Source of the DNA: Pseudoalteromonas sp. T1lg75
Lineage (GTDB): Bacteria; Pseudomonadota; Gammaproteobacteria; Enterobacterales; Alteromonadaceae
NCBI RefSeq assembly: GCF_002964705.1
Contig: NZ_PQCD01000015.1
Location: forward strand, 62,001 to 126,000
DNA length: 64,000 bases
Direction: 5' to 3'
Numbering within the stretch: the first letter of the stretch is position 1; every line of letters begins with the position of its first letter. Below are positions 29,627-39,202 of this stretch, piece after piece. The notes beneath the pieces were generated by a model. It saw only the letters and a list, made by a program, of their open reading frames with translations. It had not been told where the DNA came from and searched no databases. The position numbers and the translations under genes were made by a program.

Positions 29627-30181
29627 ATGAATTCGAGAAAAATTGAAATTTTGGTCGGCTTATTTGTCTCTCTGGGCGTTGCCGCGTTGGTTATGTTGGC
29701 ACTGAAAGTGGCCAATGCAGGTCTAACCGGCAGTAATGGCACTTATTCATTGCAGGCTAAGTTTGAAAATATAGGATCACTAAAAACCCGTGCACCGATC
29801 AAGGTGGGTGGGGTAGTCATTGGCCGTGTTGAAACAATCCAGGTACATCCGAGTGAGTTTGTACCCGTGGTCTATATGGCCATAGACAAAGCCTATGAAT
29901 GTAAGTTCTCTGATGCCACTTCGGTATCGATTCTTACATCGGGAATTTTAGGTGAGCAATATTTGGGTCTTAACCCGGTGATTGCCAGCAATCAGGCGCA
30001 ACAAACCTGTTTGGGTAATGCCGTGGCTGAGTCCCAACAAGATGATGAGTTATCGATTGATGCCATCTTTGGAGTGCAGTCAAAAGCGTTAAAGGACGGC
30101 GATATGATCACCGATACCAAGTCGGCCTTGGTATTGGAAGAACTAATCGGCCAATTTCTATTCAATCAAGGTAGCGAGTAG
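29627..30181 (+). CDS. mlaD: Phospholipid-binding MCE protein MlaD
   Basis: Forms the hexameric MCE ring of the Mla complex in the periplasm, anchored by one N-terminal helix (IEILVGLFVSLGVAALVML, residues ~6-24). The single MCE domain follows (AKFENIGSLKTRAPIKVGGV at ~44-63; GILGEQYLGLNP near 107). 184 residues, the same as E. coli MlaD (183). Confidence 0.97.
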   Translation: MNSRKIEILVGLFVSLGVAALVMLALKVANAGLTGSNGTYSLQAKFENIGSLKTRAPIKVGGVVIGRVETIQVHPSEFVPVVYMAIDKAYECKFSDATSVSILTSGILGEQYLGLNPVIASNQAQQTCLGNAVAESQQDDELSIDAIFGVQSKALKDGDMITDTKSALVLEELIGQFLFNQGSE

Positions 30182-30186
30182 TAGTT

Positions 30187-30864
30187 ATGGATAAGGTTTT
30201 TAGTTTCTTAGCAGGGTTGTTTTTACTGCTTGCGCCCCAGGTGCAGGCGATGGAAATCGATTTAAGCGACCCTTATATCATGGTGCGCCAGGTTGCGGAT
30301 AAAACCTTTAAGCGTATTGAGCATGACCAAAGCAAGATTGCCGCCGATAAAGAATACCTTAAGGTGATCGTGGAGGAAGAGCTGCTTCCTTACATCGACT
30401 ATAAGTATGCTTCTTACCGTGTGTTGGCAAGCTATATCCAAAAAGCCCGTAATATCGAAGATCCGCAAGAGAAAAAGCAGGCCATCGAAAATATTAAGCG
30501 CTTTATGGACGTGTTCAGGGATTACCTGGTGACCACCTATGCCGGTGTGTTTACTCAATACACCAACCAAACCGTGGAATTCGATACGGCTAAGGAGTTT
30601 GGCGACAATTCGGTGGTGGTGGTGAAAACCACGATTAAAGACCCAGGTAAGCCAGACATTGATATTGGCTTCAAAGTGCGTAAGGATAATAGCAATCAAT
30701 GGCGCGCTTATGACATGATAGCCGAAGGCATTAGCTTGCTTGATGCTAAACAAAGTGAGCTACATGGCATTTTGCGTCAGGAAGGCATTGAACATGTCAT
30801 TGATTTACTAGAGAAGAAAAGTAAACTGCCAGTTCAGTTTCGTGGTGAAGGTGGCGATGAGTAG
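30187..30864 (+). CDS. mlaC: Periplasmic phospholipid shuttle MlaC
   Basis: Soluble periplasmic carrier between the MlaA-porin complex in the outer membrane and MlaFEDB. 225 residues with a signal peptide (1-21, ending APQVQA) and the MlaC/Ttg2D fold (segments DYKYASYRVLAS and WRAYDMIAEGISLL). The end overlaps mlaB by 8 bases. Confidence 0.95.
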   Translation: MDKVFSFLAGLFLLLAPQVQAMEIDLSDPYIMVRQVADKTFKRIEHDQSKIAADKEYLKVIVEEELLPYIDYKYASYRVLASYIQKARNIEDPQEKKQAIENIKRFMDVFRDYLVTTYAGVFTQYTNQTVEFDTAKEFGDNSVVVVKTTIKDPGKPDIDIGFKVRKDNSNQWRAYDMIAEGISLLDAKQSELHGILRQEGIEHVIDLLEKKSKLPVQFRGEGGDE

Positions 30865-31150
30865 CCTGACCTTATCACAACAAAGTGATGACCAATTTAC
30901 ACTCAGCGGTGAATTAACCCGTTATAGTGTTGCCGATAAAACCTTGGTACAGCAACTGCTCACCAGTAGCAGTGCAACGGTGGCACTGGATTTAAACGAC
31001 GTGAGTCACGTTGATACCGCTGGGTTGGCCTGGTTGTTAGACAGCTTGTCGCAACTTCATAAGCAAGGTAAAGAGTTGCGATTGCAGCATATCCCTGAAC
31101 AATTGCAAAAGTTGATGCAGTTGGGTCAGGTCGACAATATATTTGAGTGA
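30857..31150 (+). CDS. mlaB: STAS-domain protein MlaB
   Basis: Cytoplasmic STAS-domain subunit that stabilises MlaF. 97 residues with the STAS core LDLNDVSHVDTAGLAWLLDS. ATG at 30857 is preferred over the GTG at 30842: it gives the family length and a typical 8-base overlap with mlaC. Confidence 0.93.
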   Translation: MSSLTLSQQSDDQFTLSGELTRYSVADKTLVQQLLTSSSATVALDLNDVSHVDTAGLAWLLDSLSQLHKQGKELRLQHIPEQLQKLMQLGQVDNIFE

Positions 31151-31155
31151 GAGTA

Positions 31156-32684
<1,529 letters not shown>

Positions 32685-32696
32685 CAGTAAGACAAT

Positions 32697-32727
32697 AAAA
32701 AAAGCTGCCAGATGGCAGCTTTTTTTA
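32697..32727. terminator. Bidirectional terminator between murA and degS
   Basis: Seven A, stem AGCTGCCA (32703-32710) and TGGCAGCT (32713-32720), then seven T. The symmetric A/T flanks let it stop both convergent units. Confidence 0.92.
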
Positions 32728-32753
32728 TATCAATAGCATTAGATGCGTGGCTA

Positions 32754-33836
32754 TTACATGCGCGTTTCGAGCTCGGCCACGGTAACCGTAAGCTTATGTA
32801 GCTCGCCATCACGGTAGAGCTCAACCTCAAGCTCGGTGCCCGGGTTGGTATTGGCGATACGCTCCAGGCTTTGCTGGATATTACTGACCGAGTGACCGCC
32901 CATACGAATCACGATATCGTCTTCCTGTATACCCGCCTGCCAAGCTGGCCCTAAGGGGTCGAGCTTATTAATGCGCATACCGGCGATGGCCATTTTATTA
33001 TTGGTAACGTCGCGCCCTTGTTTATCGACGGCGGTCACATCCATGCCCATATAACCGCGCACCACGCGGCCATAGCGGATCAGCTTGTCCATTACATCCT
33101 TGGCCAAGGAATAGGGCACCGCAAAAAAGATACCTTGAATATCCAGGTTACTGCGGGTCTTAAACTGGGCCGAGGTAATACCGACCAGATCGCCATGGGA
33201 GTTAACCAAGGCGCCGCCGGAGTTGCCGACATTAATGGCGGCGTCCATCTGCAAGAGACTGGAGTGCGAGCTGTCGGTGAGGCGTTGCTTACCCGTGGCA
33301 CTGATGATGCCCTGGGTAATGGTCTGCCCTAGGTTTAGTGGATTACCTATGGCCAGGACCACATCGCCTACCTGGGGTGAAAAGGCTTCATCGATGGGAA
33401 TGGTGGGCAGGTTTTGTGCTTTTATTTTTAATAAGGCCAGATCGGTGACGGTATCGAAACCCACCAGTTGTACATCACTAAAGTGGCGGCCATCGCTTAG
33501 CATCACCATGATCACATCGGCGCTGTTGATAACGTGATAGTTGGTAAGAATATAGCCATCGGTGCTCATCAATACACCAGAACCAATTTCCGACACCGTG
33601 CTTTGCTGTTGCATATAGCGTGGCTGGGTGGAAATACGTTCGGAATACACAGTGACCACGGCGGGAGCCGCGCGCTTTACGGCGGTGGCATAGCTCATAT
33701 GCGAGCCGCTAAAGCCGTCGCTTGCCAACAGCGGCAGTAGGGCATCCCGTAGCGAGGGGGTAGCCAACACCATAATAAAGGCGAGCCCCAAACCGCTTAG
33801 CAGCGGCACGAGCACAAATCTGATTTGTTTTAGCAC
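32754..33836 (-). CDS. degS: Site-1 regulatory protease DegS
   Basis: Inner-membrane anchored trypsin-like protease that cleaves RseA when its PDZ domain senses unfolded porins, starting the sigma-E response. 360 residues: N-terminal helix (~5-25), protease domain with His in TNYHVIN, Asp in DLALLK and Ser in GNSGGALVN, and a single PDZ domain (~255-345). The single PDZ and membrane anchor separate it from DegQ/DegP. It lies downstream of degQ, the canonical pair. Confidence 0.96.
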   Translation of the reverse strand: MLKQIRFVLVPLLSGLGLAFIMVLATPSLRDALLPLLASDGFSGSHMSYATAVKRAAPAVVTVYSERISTQPRYMQQQSTVSEIGSGVLMSTDGYILTNYHVINSADVIMVMLSDGRHFSDVQLVGFDTVTDLALLKIKAQNLPTIPIDEAFSPQVGDVVLAIGNPLNLGQTITQGIISATGKQRLTDSSHSSLLQMDAAINVGNSGGALVNSHGDLVGITSAQFKTRSNLDIQGIFFAVPYSLAKDVMDKLIRYGRVVRGYMGMDVTAVDKQGRDVTNNKMAIAGMRINKLDPLGPAWQAGIQEDDIVIRMGGHSVSNIQQSLERIANTNPGTELEVELYRDGELHKLTVTVAELETRM

Positions 33837-33940
33837 GTAATTAATAATTATTATTAGTTAGTTGAATTAACAATGATGGCACAGAAGTAACAACAGCGGC
33901 AAGGGCGCCGCTGTTGAATTGTGATATGTAGAGACCGTAC

Positions 33941-35293
33941 TTATTGTATTGGTGCGAAGAAGGTGCTGTTACCGCGCCGCACCACGAGGACGATATTGCC
34001 GCGGATCTCGGCAATGGTACTGCTTAACTCGCGCACCGTTTCCACGCGCTGACGATTCACCTGGGTGATGACATCCCCTTCCTCTAAGCCGATACGGGCG
34101 GCTACCGAGCGGGGGTCGACGCTGTTGACTATCACGCCTTTAACGCCGTTACGTTTGCCGGACTCGAGCTCGGCACCGGCCAGGGCCGGGTGCACTTCCG
34201 CCGCTTCTTTGGCAATATCACCGGCGGCGGCCAGGGTGACCTCCACCTCGATTTCATCGCCATCACGATAGAGGCCGATTTCCACTTCTTTACCTTCACC
34301 CAGGGTTGCAATCTTGCCCTGTAACTCCTGGAAGCTGCGAATATCATTGCCGTTTACGCTGATGATCACGTCGCCGGCCTTAATGCCTGCTTTTTCTGCT
34401 GCCGAGTCTTCGACCACGCGTTCCACCATGGCACCGCGCTTCACATCCAGGTCCAGTGCTTCGGCGTAACCGGCATCCAGCGTGCGTCCGGAGATCCCCA
34501 GTGAGCCACGGCGTACCTGGCCAAACTCAATAATTTGATCGACCAGATTTTTCATCATGTTCGAGGGAATGGCAAAGCCGATGCCCACGTTGCCGCCTGA
34601 GGCACCGAGGATGGCGGTGTTGATGCCGATCAGCTCACCCTTAAGGTTCACCAGGGCACCACCTGAGTTACCCTGGTTGATGGCGGCATCGGTTTGAATA
34701 AAGTCTTCGTACCCTTCGATATTAAGACCACTGCGGCCCAGGGCGCTGACGATACCCGAGGTGACCGTATGGCTCAAACCAAATGGGTTACCTATGGCCA
34801 CGGAGAAGTCGCCGACGCGTAATTTGTCTGAGTCGGCCAGTTTAATTTCGGTCAGGTCTTTGCCCTCAATTTGCAAGAGGGCAATATCCGACTCCTTATC
34901 GGCCCCGATCAATTTGGCGGCAAACTCGCGACCATCTTCTAAGGTCACCAGCATTTCTTCGGCATCGTCAATAACATGGTTGTTGGTGACGATATAACCG
35001 TCGTCGGCATCGATAATTACGCCCGAGCCTAAGCCACTAAAGGGGCGCTTTTGTGAGCGGGGCTGCGGGCGGCCGAAGAAAAAGTCGAATGGGTCGACAC
35101 GACCACGAACTTCCTTGGAGCCGGAGACACGAATACTGACAACACCCGGTGTGACACGCTCCAGCATGGGTGCTAGGGTGGGGAGTTGTTGGCCATCAAC
35201 GGCGACGGGTAATTTTGCCTCGGCAAGACCGGGCTGCATAAAGAGGGTGGCCGATAAAATTGCGGCGCTAAGAACGGATAACTTCATTTTCAT
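33941..35293 (-). CDS. degQ: Periplasmic serine endoprotease DegQ
   Basis: HtrA-family protease/chaperone for misfolded periplasmic proteins. About 450 residues with a signal peptide (ending GLAEA), catalytic His in TNNHVID, Asp in DIALLQ and Ser in GNSGGALVN, then two PDZ domains (~255-350 and ~360-445). I chose ATG at 35293 (MKMKLSVLSAAIL), which has GGAG upstream; the longer in-frame TTG start at 35311 overlaps that site. DegP is also a two-PDZ protein; pairing with degS favours DegQ. Confidence 0.94.
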   Translation of the reverse strand: MKMKLSVLSAAILSATLFMQPGLAEAKLPVAVDGQQLPTLAPMLERVTPGVVSIRVSGSKEVRGRVDPFDFFFGRPQPRSQKRPFSGLGSGVIIDADDGYIVTNNHVIDDAEEMLVTLEDGREFAAKLIGADKESDIALLQIEGKDLTEIKLADSDKLRVGDFSVAIGNPFGLSHTVTSGIVSALGRSGLNIEGYEDFIQTDAAINQGNSGGALVNLKGELIGINTAILGASGGNVGIGFAIPSNMMKNLVDQIIEFGQVRRGSLGISGRTLDAGYAEALDLDVKRGAMVERVVEDSAAEKAGIKAGDVIISVNGNDIRSFQELQGKIATLGEGKEVEIGLYRDGDEIEVEVTLAAAGDIAKEAAEVHPALAGAELESGKRNGVKGVIVNSVDPRSVAARIGLEEGDVITQVNRQRVETVRELSSTIAEIRGNIVLVVRRGNSTFFAPIQ

Positions 35294-35413
35294 AGTATAG
35301 ACAAACTCCAAAAGAGAGGGCTGCGGGGCAGCCCGGTACCTATAAAGCTATTTTCTATACTGACTATGGGGACGCTGATTTAGTTCCTCAAGGGTAGAAC
35401 GACTGCTTAATTA

Positions 35414-35866
35414 TCAAGCAGATTGTCTTTGTTCAGTGTCTTTTTTCTCGCCTCGAAACAGTCCGGATTCACCGGCGGCATAGTCGGTTGGTTGACTGTC
35501 GTGAACTATGTTGCTTGAATGGCGCTCGGGGCGTTGACTCAAGGACGCCTGCAACTGCTCCGTGGTTTCTTTGGAGAAAAACGGCTGACTATCATCCAGG
35601 TCTTTTTTGCTCAGCAATAAATGATCGCTTTGCTGTACATGGTGAGCTAACTGCTCATAGTTGTCTTTAAGCTTATTGATCAGTTTGTTGGTGCTGTCTA
35701 GGTGATCGGCAACATCCTGGCGATATTGCTCCAGCTCACTTTGTGCTTTTTCAGCTTGTTGTTCCAATTCTTCCTGTTTAAAGCGTTTTTTTGTAAACCA
35801 GCCGCCAACAAAGAAGCTGCCTGCGGCGATAATGATTACCACCCCTATCCAAGTGATTGTGGACAT
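35414..35866 (-). CDS. zapG: Division-associated membrane protein ZapG (YhcB)
   Basis: 150-residue DUF1043 protein: one N-terminal membrane helix (ITWIGVVIIIAAGSFFVGGW, ~4-23) followed by a cytoplasmic coiled coil (~28-85) and a low-complexity tail. YhcB/ZapG links the elongasome and divisome in E. coli. It is divergent from zapE, as in other gammaproteobacteria. Confidence 0.93.
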   Translation of the reverse strand: MSTITWIGVVIIIAAGSFFVGGWFTKKRFKQEELEQQAEKAQSELEQYRQDVADHLDSTNKLINKLKDNYEQLAHHVQQSDHLLLSKKDLDDSQPFFSKETTEQLQASLSQRPERHSSNIVHDSQPTDYAAGESGLFRGEKKDTEQRQSA

Positions 35867-35966
35867 AGATTTCCCCTTATGAAAACTTTCCTAGCCAAAT
35901 ATACGCTTTGTTATGAGCCGTGTTAAGATAGCGCGAAAATTTACCTCTTTGTACGCCGTTACTATC

Positions 35967-37054
35967 ATGACACCTTGGCAAAAATACCAACAAGACTTAC
36001 AGCGTGACGACTTTCTCTATGATGCCGCTCAGGAAAATGCCGTAAGGCACCTGCAAAGGCTGTTCGATGATATGGTCGCGCAACCGTCAAAGCCGGCCGG
36101 TTTATTCGCAAGACTCTTCTCCAAGGATAGCACGAAGACCATTAAAGGGCTTTATTTTTGGGGTGGCGTTGGCCGTGGTAAGACCTACCTGGTAGATACC
36201 TTTTATGAAGCCTTGCCCACGGAACGCAAAATGCGCGTGCACTTTCACCGCTTTATGCACAGGGTTCATCATGAATTAAACAATTACAAGAGGTTAAGAA
36301 TCCTCTTTTGGTGGTGGCCGATAAGCTTAAAAGCGAAACGGATATCATTTGTTTTGATGAATTTTTCGTCCAGGATATTACCGATGCCATGCTTTTGGGG
36401 GGCTTAATGGAGGCCTTATTCGAACGCGGTATCATCTTGGTGGCGACATCGAATATTGTCCCCGACGACTTGTATAAAAACGGTCTACAACGAGCGCGTT
36501 TCCTGCCCGCCATTGAGTTGGTAAAAGCCAATACCGAGGTGGTAAACGTTGATTCTGGGGTCGATTACCGTTTGCGTACCCTGGAACAGGCGGAGATTTT
36601 TCACAGCCCCTTGGACGAACAGGCGGATAAAAACCTCTTTGCTTATTTTGAGCAGCTGTCGCCGGAACCCGGACGCGCCGATGAAGAAATCGAAATCGAA
36701 GGGCGGATGATACGCACCCGCATGGTCAGTGACTGTATCGTGATGTTTGATTTTGAACAGTTGTGCGAGAGCGCACGTTCACAAGTCGATTACATGGAGA
36801 TCTCGCGCTTGTATAACACGGTGCTATTGGCTAATGTGAAGCAGATGGGCCAGCATAATGACGATGCGGCGCGCCGCTTTATCGCCCTGGTCGATGAATT
36901 TTATGAGCGCAACGTCACCTTGATCATCTCCGCAGAGGCGCCCATCGAGCAGCTATACAGCGATGGGCGACTGAACTTTGAGTTCAAACGTTGCATTAGC
37001 CGCTTGCAGGAAATGCAGTCGCACGAATACCTAAAACGCCCTCATTTGGCCTGA
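35967..37054 (+). pseudogene. zapE: Cell-division ATPase ZapE, split by a frameshift
   Basis: ZapE is an AFG1-like AAA ATPase that acts at the Z-ring under stress. The first part (from ATG 35967) has MTPWQKYQQD... and the Walker A motif GGVGRGKTY (~66-74), then HRFMHRVHHELN. After 36281 that frame becomes nonsense and stops at 36407. The correct continuation, LQEVKNPLLVVADKLKSE and Walker B DIICFDEFF, runs in another frame from 36284 to the stop at 37054. Adding one base to the AA at 36282-36283 (AAC AAa TTA CAA GAG) gives one ~363-residue protein of normal family length. It is either a genuine lesion or a homopolymer sequencing error. No clear ribosome site is seen before the start. Confidence 0.9.
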
Positions 37055-37140
37055 TCTCGGCGGCGTGTTATGTCGCCGCTACCTTTCGCCTAGAAAGCGC
37101 ACAAAAAAACAGCGAAGCAGTGGTAATCCTTAAGGTGCTC

Positions 37141-37149
37141 TGGTATACT
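37141..37149 (+). promoter_or_regulatory. Candidate extended -10 promoter for rplM-rpsI
   Basis: TGGTATACT combines the extended TGn with a near-consensus TATACT (37144-37149). No strong -35 is seen, which is common for extended -10 promoters. It would give a leader of about 145 bases. Confidence 0.6.
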
Positions 37150-37245
37150 CCCGCGCCTACCACTTGCCGTTCTACCTCGGTATGTTTAGCCACTACTGAG
37201 GGTTAAGTCTTAAACTCGAAGGGGTTGAAGCACATTTAATAGAGC

Positions 37246-37263
37246 AGCAGAAAGATTTCTGCT
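37246..37263 (+). promoter_or_regulatory. Hairpin in the rplM leader
   Basis: AGCAGAAA (37246-37253) and TTTCTGCT (37256-37263) form a perfect inverted repeat 36 bases before the rplM ATG. L13 represses its own operon in E. coli, and this could be part of the target. No clear Shine-Dalgarno precedes the ATG. Confidence 0.4.
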
Positions 37264-37299
37264 TGTGGTTTTATAATTGTAAACATTGGATTTTTATAA

Positions 37300-37728
37300 A
37301 TGAAAACGTTTGTTGCTAAGCCAGAATCAGTAAAACGTGACTGGTACGTAGTTGACGCTGAAGGTAAAACTTTAGGTCGTATCGCTACTGAGATCGCTCG
37401 TCGCCTGCGCGGTAAGCATAAAGCTGAGTATACTCCTCACGTCGATACTGGTGATTACATCATCGTTATCAACGCGGAAAAAGTAACCGTAACTGGTAAC
37501 AAGACTCAAGACAAAATGTACTACGCACACACTGGCTTCCCAGGTGGCCTTAAGTCTATCAACTTCGAGAAACTTCAAGCTAAAAAGCCTGAAATGATCA
37601 TCGAAAAAGCTGTTAAAGGCATGCTTCCACGCGGTCCTCTTGGCCGTGCAATGTACCGTAAGCTTAAAGTTTACGCAGGTACCGAGCATAACCACGCTGC
37701 ACAACAGCCTCAGGTTCTAGACATTTAA
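37300..37728 (+). CDS. rplM: 50S ribosomal protein L13
   Basis: Early-assembling large-subunit protein; 142 residues, the same as E. coli L13. Typical segments: [36 protein letters not shown], and [18 protein letters not shown]. Codon choice is that of a highly expressed gene (for example GGT, CGT and AAC dominate). rpsI follows 13 bases after the stop. Confidence 0.99.
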   Translation: MKTFVAKPESVKRDWYVVDAEGKTLGRIATEIARRLRGKHKAEYTPHVDTGDYIIVINAEKVTVTGNKTQDKMYYAHTGFPGGLKSINFEKLQAKKPEMIIEKAVKGMLPRGPLGRAMYRKLKVYAGTEHNHAAQQPQVLDI

Positions 37729-37741
37729 GGAGCACTAACTC

Positions 37742-38131
37742 ATGGCAAATCAATACTACGGTACAGGTCGTCGTAAAAGTTCAAGTGCTCGCGTTTTCTT
37801 ACGCCCAGGCACTGGCAACATCGTAATCAATCAACGTTCTATCGAAGAATATTTCGGTCGTGAAACTTCTCGCATGGTTGTTCGTCAGCCTCTAGAGCTA
37901 GTTGAAATGATTGAAAAGTTTGACCTTTACATCACTGTTGAAGGTGGTGGTACTACTGGTCAAGCTGGTGCTATCCGTCACGGTATCACTCGTGCGCTTA
38001 TGGAGTTCGATGAGTCACTTCGTCCTACTCTACGTAAAGCTGGCTTTGTTACTCGCGACGCTCGTAAAGTTGAGCGTAAGAAAGTGGGTCTTAAGAAAGC
38101 ACGTAAGAAAACACAGTTCTCGAAGCGTTAA
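37742..38131 (+). CDS. rpsI: 30S ribosomal protein S9
   Basis: Small-subunit head protein whose C-terminal tail reaches the P-site tRNA. 129 residues beginning [19 protein letters not shown] and ending in the invariant basic tail [21 protein letters not shown] at 37728-37733 precedes the ATG. The strong terminator at 38154 ends the operon. Confidence 0.99.
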   Translation: MANQYYGTGRRKSSSARVFLRPGTGNIVINQRSIEEYFGRETSRMVVRQPLELVEMIEKFDLYITVEGGGTTGQAGAIRHGITRALMEFDESLRPTLRKAGFVTRDARKVERKKVGLKKARKKTQFSKR

Positions 38132-38153
38132 TTTATTACGTATCCAGAATTAC

Positions 38154-38189
38154 AAAACCCGGCTTTGCCTTTGGCAAACCGGGTTTTTT
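38154..38189 (+). terminator. Intrinsic terminator after rpsI
   Basis: Long stem: AAAACCCGG (38154-38162), bulged C, TTTGCC (38164-38169), loop TTT, GGCAAA (38173-38178), CCGGGTTTT (38179-38187), then more T. One of the strongest in the window. Confidence 0.95.
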
Positions 38190-38605
38190 ATTGCCTGTGG
38201 TAGGCTAAGGGACAACTTCATTCGCGTCCCCCGCGAATATTTCATAAATTCCCCGATTTAATGCAAATCTAGCCGATAATCTTGAGAAAATTTTGCTACA
38301 ATTGCCGGGCAAATAAACTAATGAAGTGATTTTAAACTACTTTGCTGACTGGACCTTGATCTTTATCAGCGTCGGTGGCGAGTGTTTGCGATAACATAAA
38401 CGGCACTGCTTGATAATCGAATACGCTTTTTAACCCTGACTCAGTCGCTGAGTGGGTGCTTATTCGACTGTGAAACAGTGAATAACCTTGTTTTAATCAA
38501 GGCTTTTATTTATGATCGCTTCTATTTTGTAACTTCAAAAATTAACCTGCTGTAACTGATGTTCTCAATATAGCAAGTGTTGAGAATCATAGTGGAGATA
38601 AGTGG
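38190..38605 (+). promoter_or_regulatory. petABC promoter and long structured leader
   Basis: About 415 bases without a protein gene. An extended -10, TGCTACAAT, lies at 38294-38302, giving a leader of ~300 bases. A second A/T-rich stretch at 38510-38540 could hold a proximal promoter. The leader contains three hairpins in a row (38439-38502, listed separately). The RBS GGAG at 38594-38597 is eight bases before petA. Confidence 0.5.
38439..38510 (+). ncRNA. Triple hairpin in the petABC leader (possible attenuator or small RNA 3' end)
   Basis: Hairpin 1: ACTCAG (38439-38444), loop TCG, CTGAGT (38448-38453). Hairpin 2: TTATTC, bulged G, ACTGT (38460-38471), loop GAA, ACAGT, GAATAA (38475-38485). 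Hairpin 3: CCTTG (38486-38490), 7-base loop, CAAGG (38498-38502), followed by CTTTTATTT. Hairpin 3 with its T-rich tail resembles a weak intrinsic terminator about 100 bases before petA. The whole could be a regulated leader or the end of a ~200-base RNA starting near 38309. No Rfam family recognised. Confidence 0.35.
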
Positions 38606-39202
38606 ATGAGCAATGCGCCTGTAGACAACAGCCGACGCCGCTTTTTGACCATTGCTACCTCTGTTGTAGGTGGTGTGGGTGCGGTTGGAGCTGCTGTTCC
38701 TTTTATTGCGTCTTGGAACCCTAGTGAAAGAGCTAAATCTGCGGGTGCCCCCGTAGAAGTGGATATTTCTAAGCTAGAGCCAGGACAACTAATCCGTGTT
38801 GAATGGCGAGGAAAACCTGTTTGGGTTATCTCGCGTACGCCGGAAATGCTAGAACAACTAAAAGCACACGAAGACAAACTTCGTGATCCTCAGTCTGTAG
38901 AACCGCAACAGCCTGAGTTTGCTAAGAACGAATTCCGTTCCATCAAAGAAACTATCTTTGTGGCAGTGGGTATTTGTACTCACCTGGGTTGTTCTCCTAG
39001 CTTCCTACAAGGTGGCTTTGGTGAGAAAGTGGAAGGCACAGACGATGGTTTCTTCTGTCCATGTCATGGTTCTAAATTTGATATGGCCGGTCGTGTATTC
39101 CAGTCGGTTCCAGCTCCGCTAAACCTAGAGATCCCTCCTTATTACTTCATTGATGACACTACTATTCTAGTTGGTGGTGAGAAAGGCGAAGGGGCAGCAT
39201 AA
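38606..39202 (+). CDS. petA: Ubiquinol-cytochrome c reductase, Rieske iron-sulfur subunit
   Basis: Rieske 2Fe-2S protein of the cytochrome bc1 complex; takes an electron from ubiquinol and passes it to cytochrome c1. 198 residues with a twin-arginine style N-terminus (DNSRRRFLTIAT) and membrane anchor (~14-35), and both cluster boxes: CTHLGC and CPCHGS. ATG at 38606 with GGAG eight bases upstream. Its stop abuts petB. Confidence 0.98.
   Translation: MSNAPVDNSRRRFLTIATSVVGGVGAVGAAVPFIASWNPSERAKSAGAPVEVDISKLEPGQLIRVEWRGKPVWVISRTPEMLEQLKAHEDKLRDPQSVEPQQPEFAKNEFRSIKETIFVAVGICTHLGCSPSFLQGGFGEKVEGTDDGFFCPCHGSKFDMAGRVFQSVPAPLNLEIPPYYFIDDTTILVGGEKGEGAA

Noticed and set aside
36276-36292. Programmed -1 frameshift in zapE
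   Set aside because: TTA AAC AAT is not a canonical slippery site; a lost A explains the frame change more simply.
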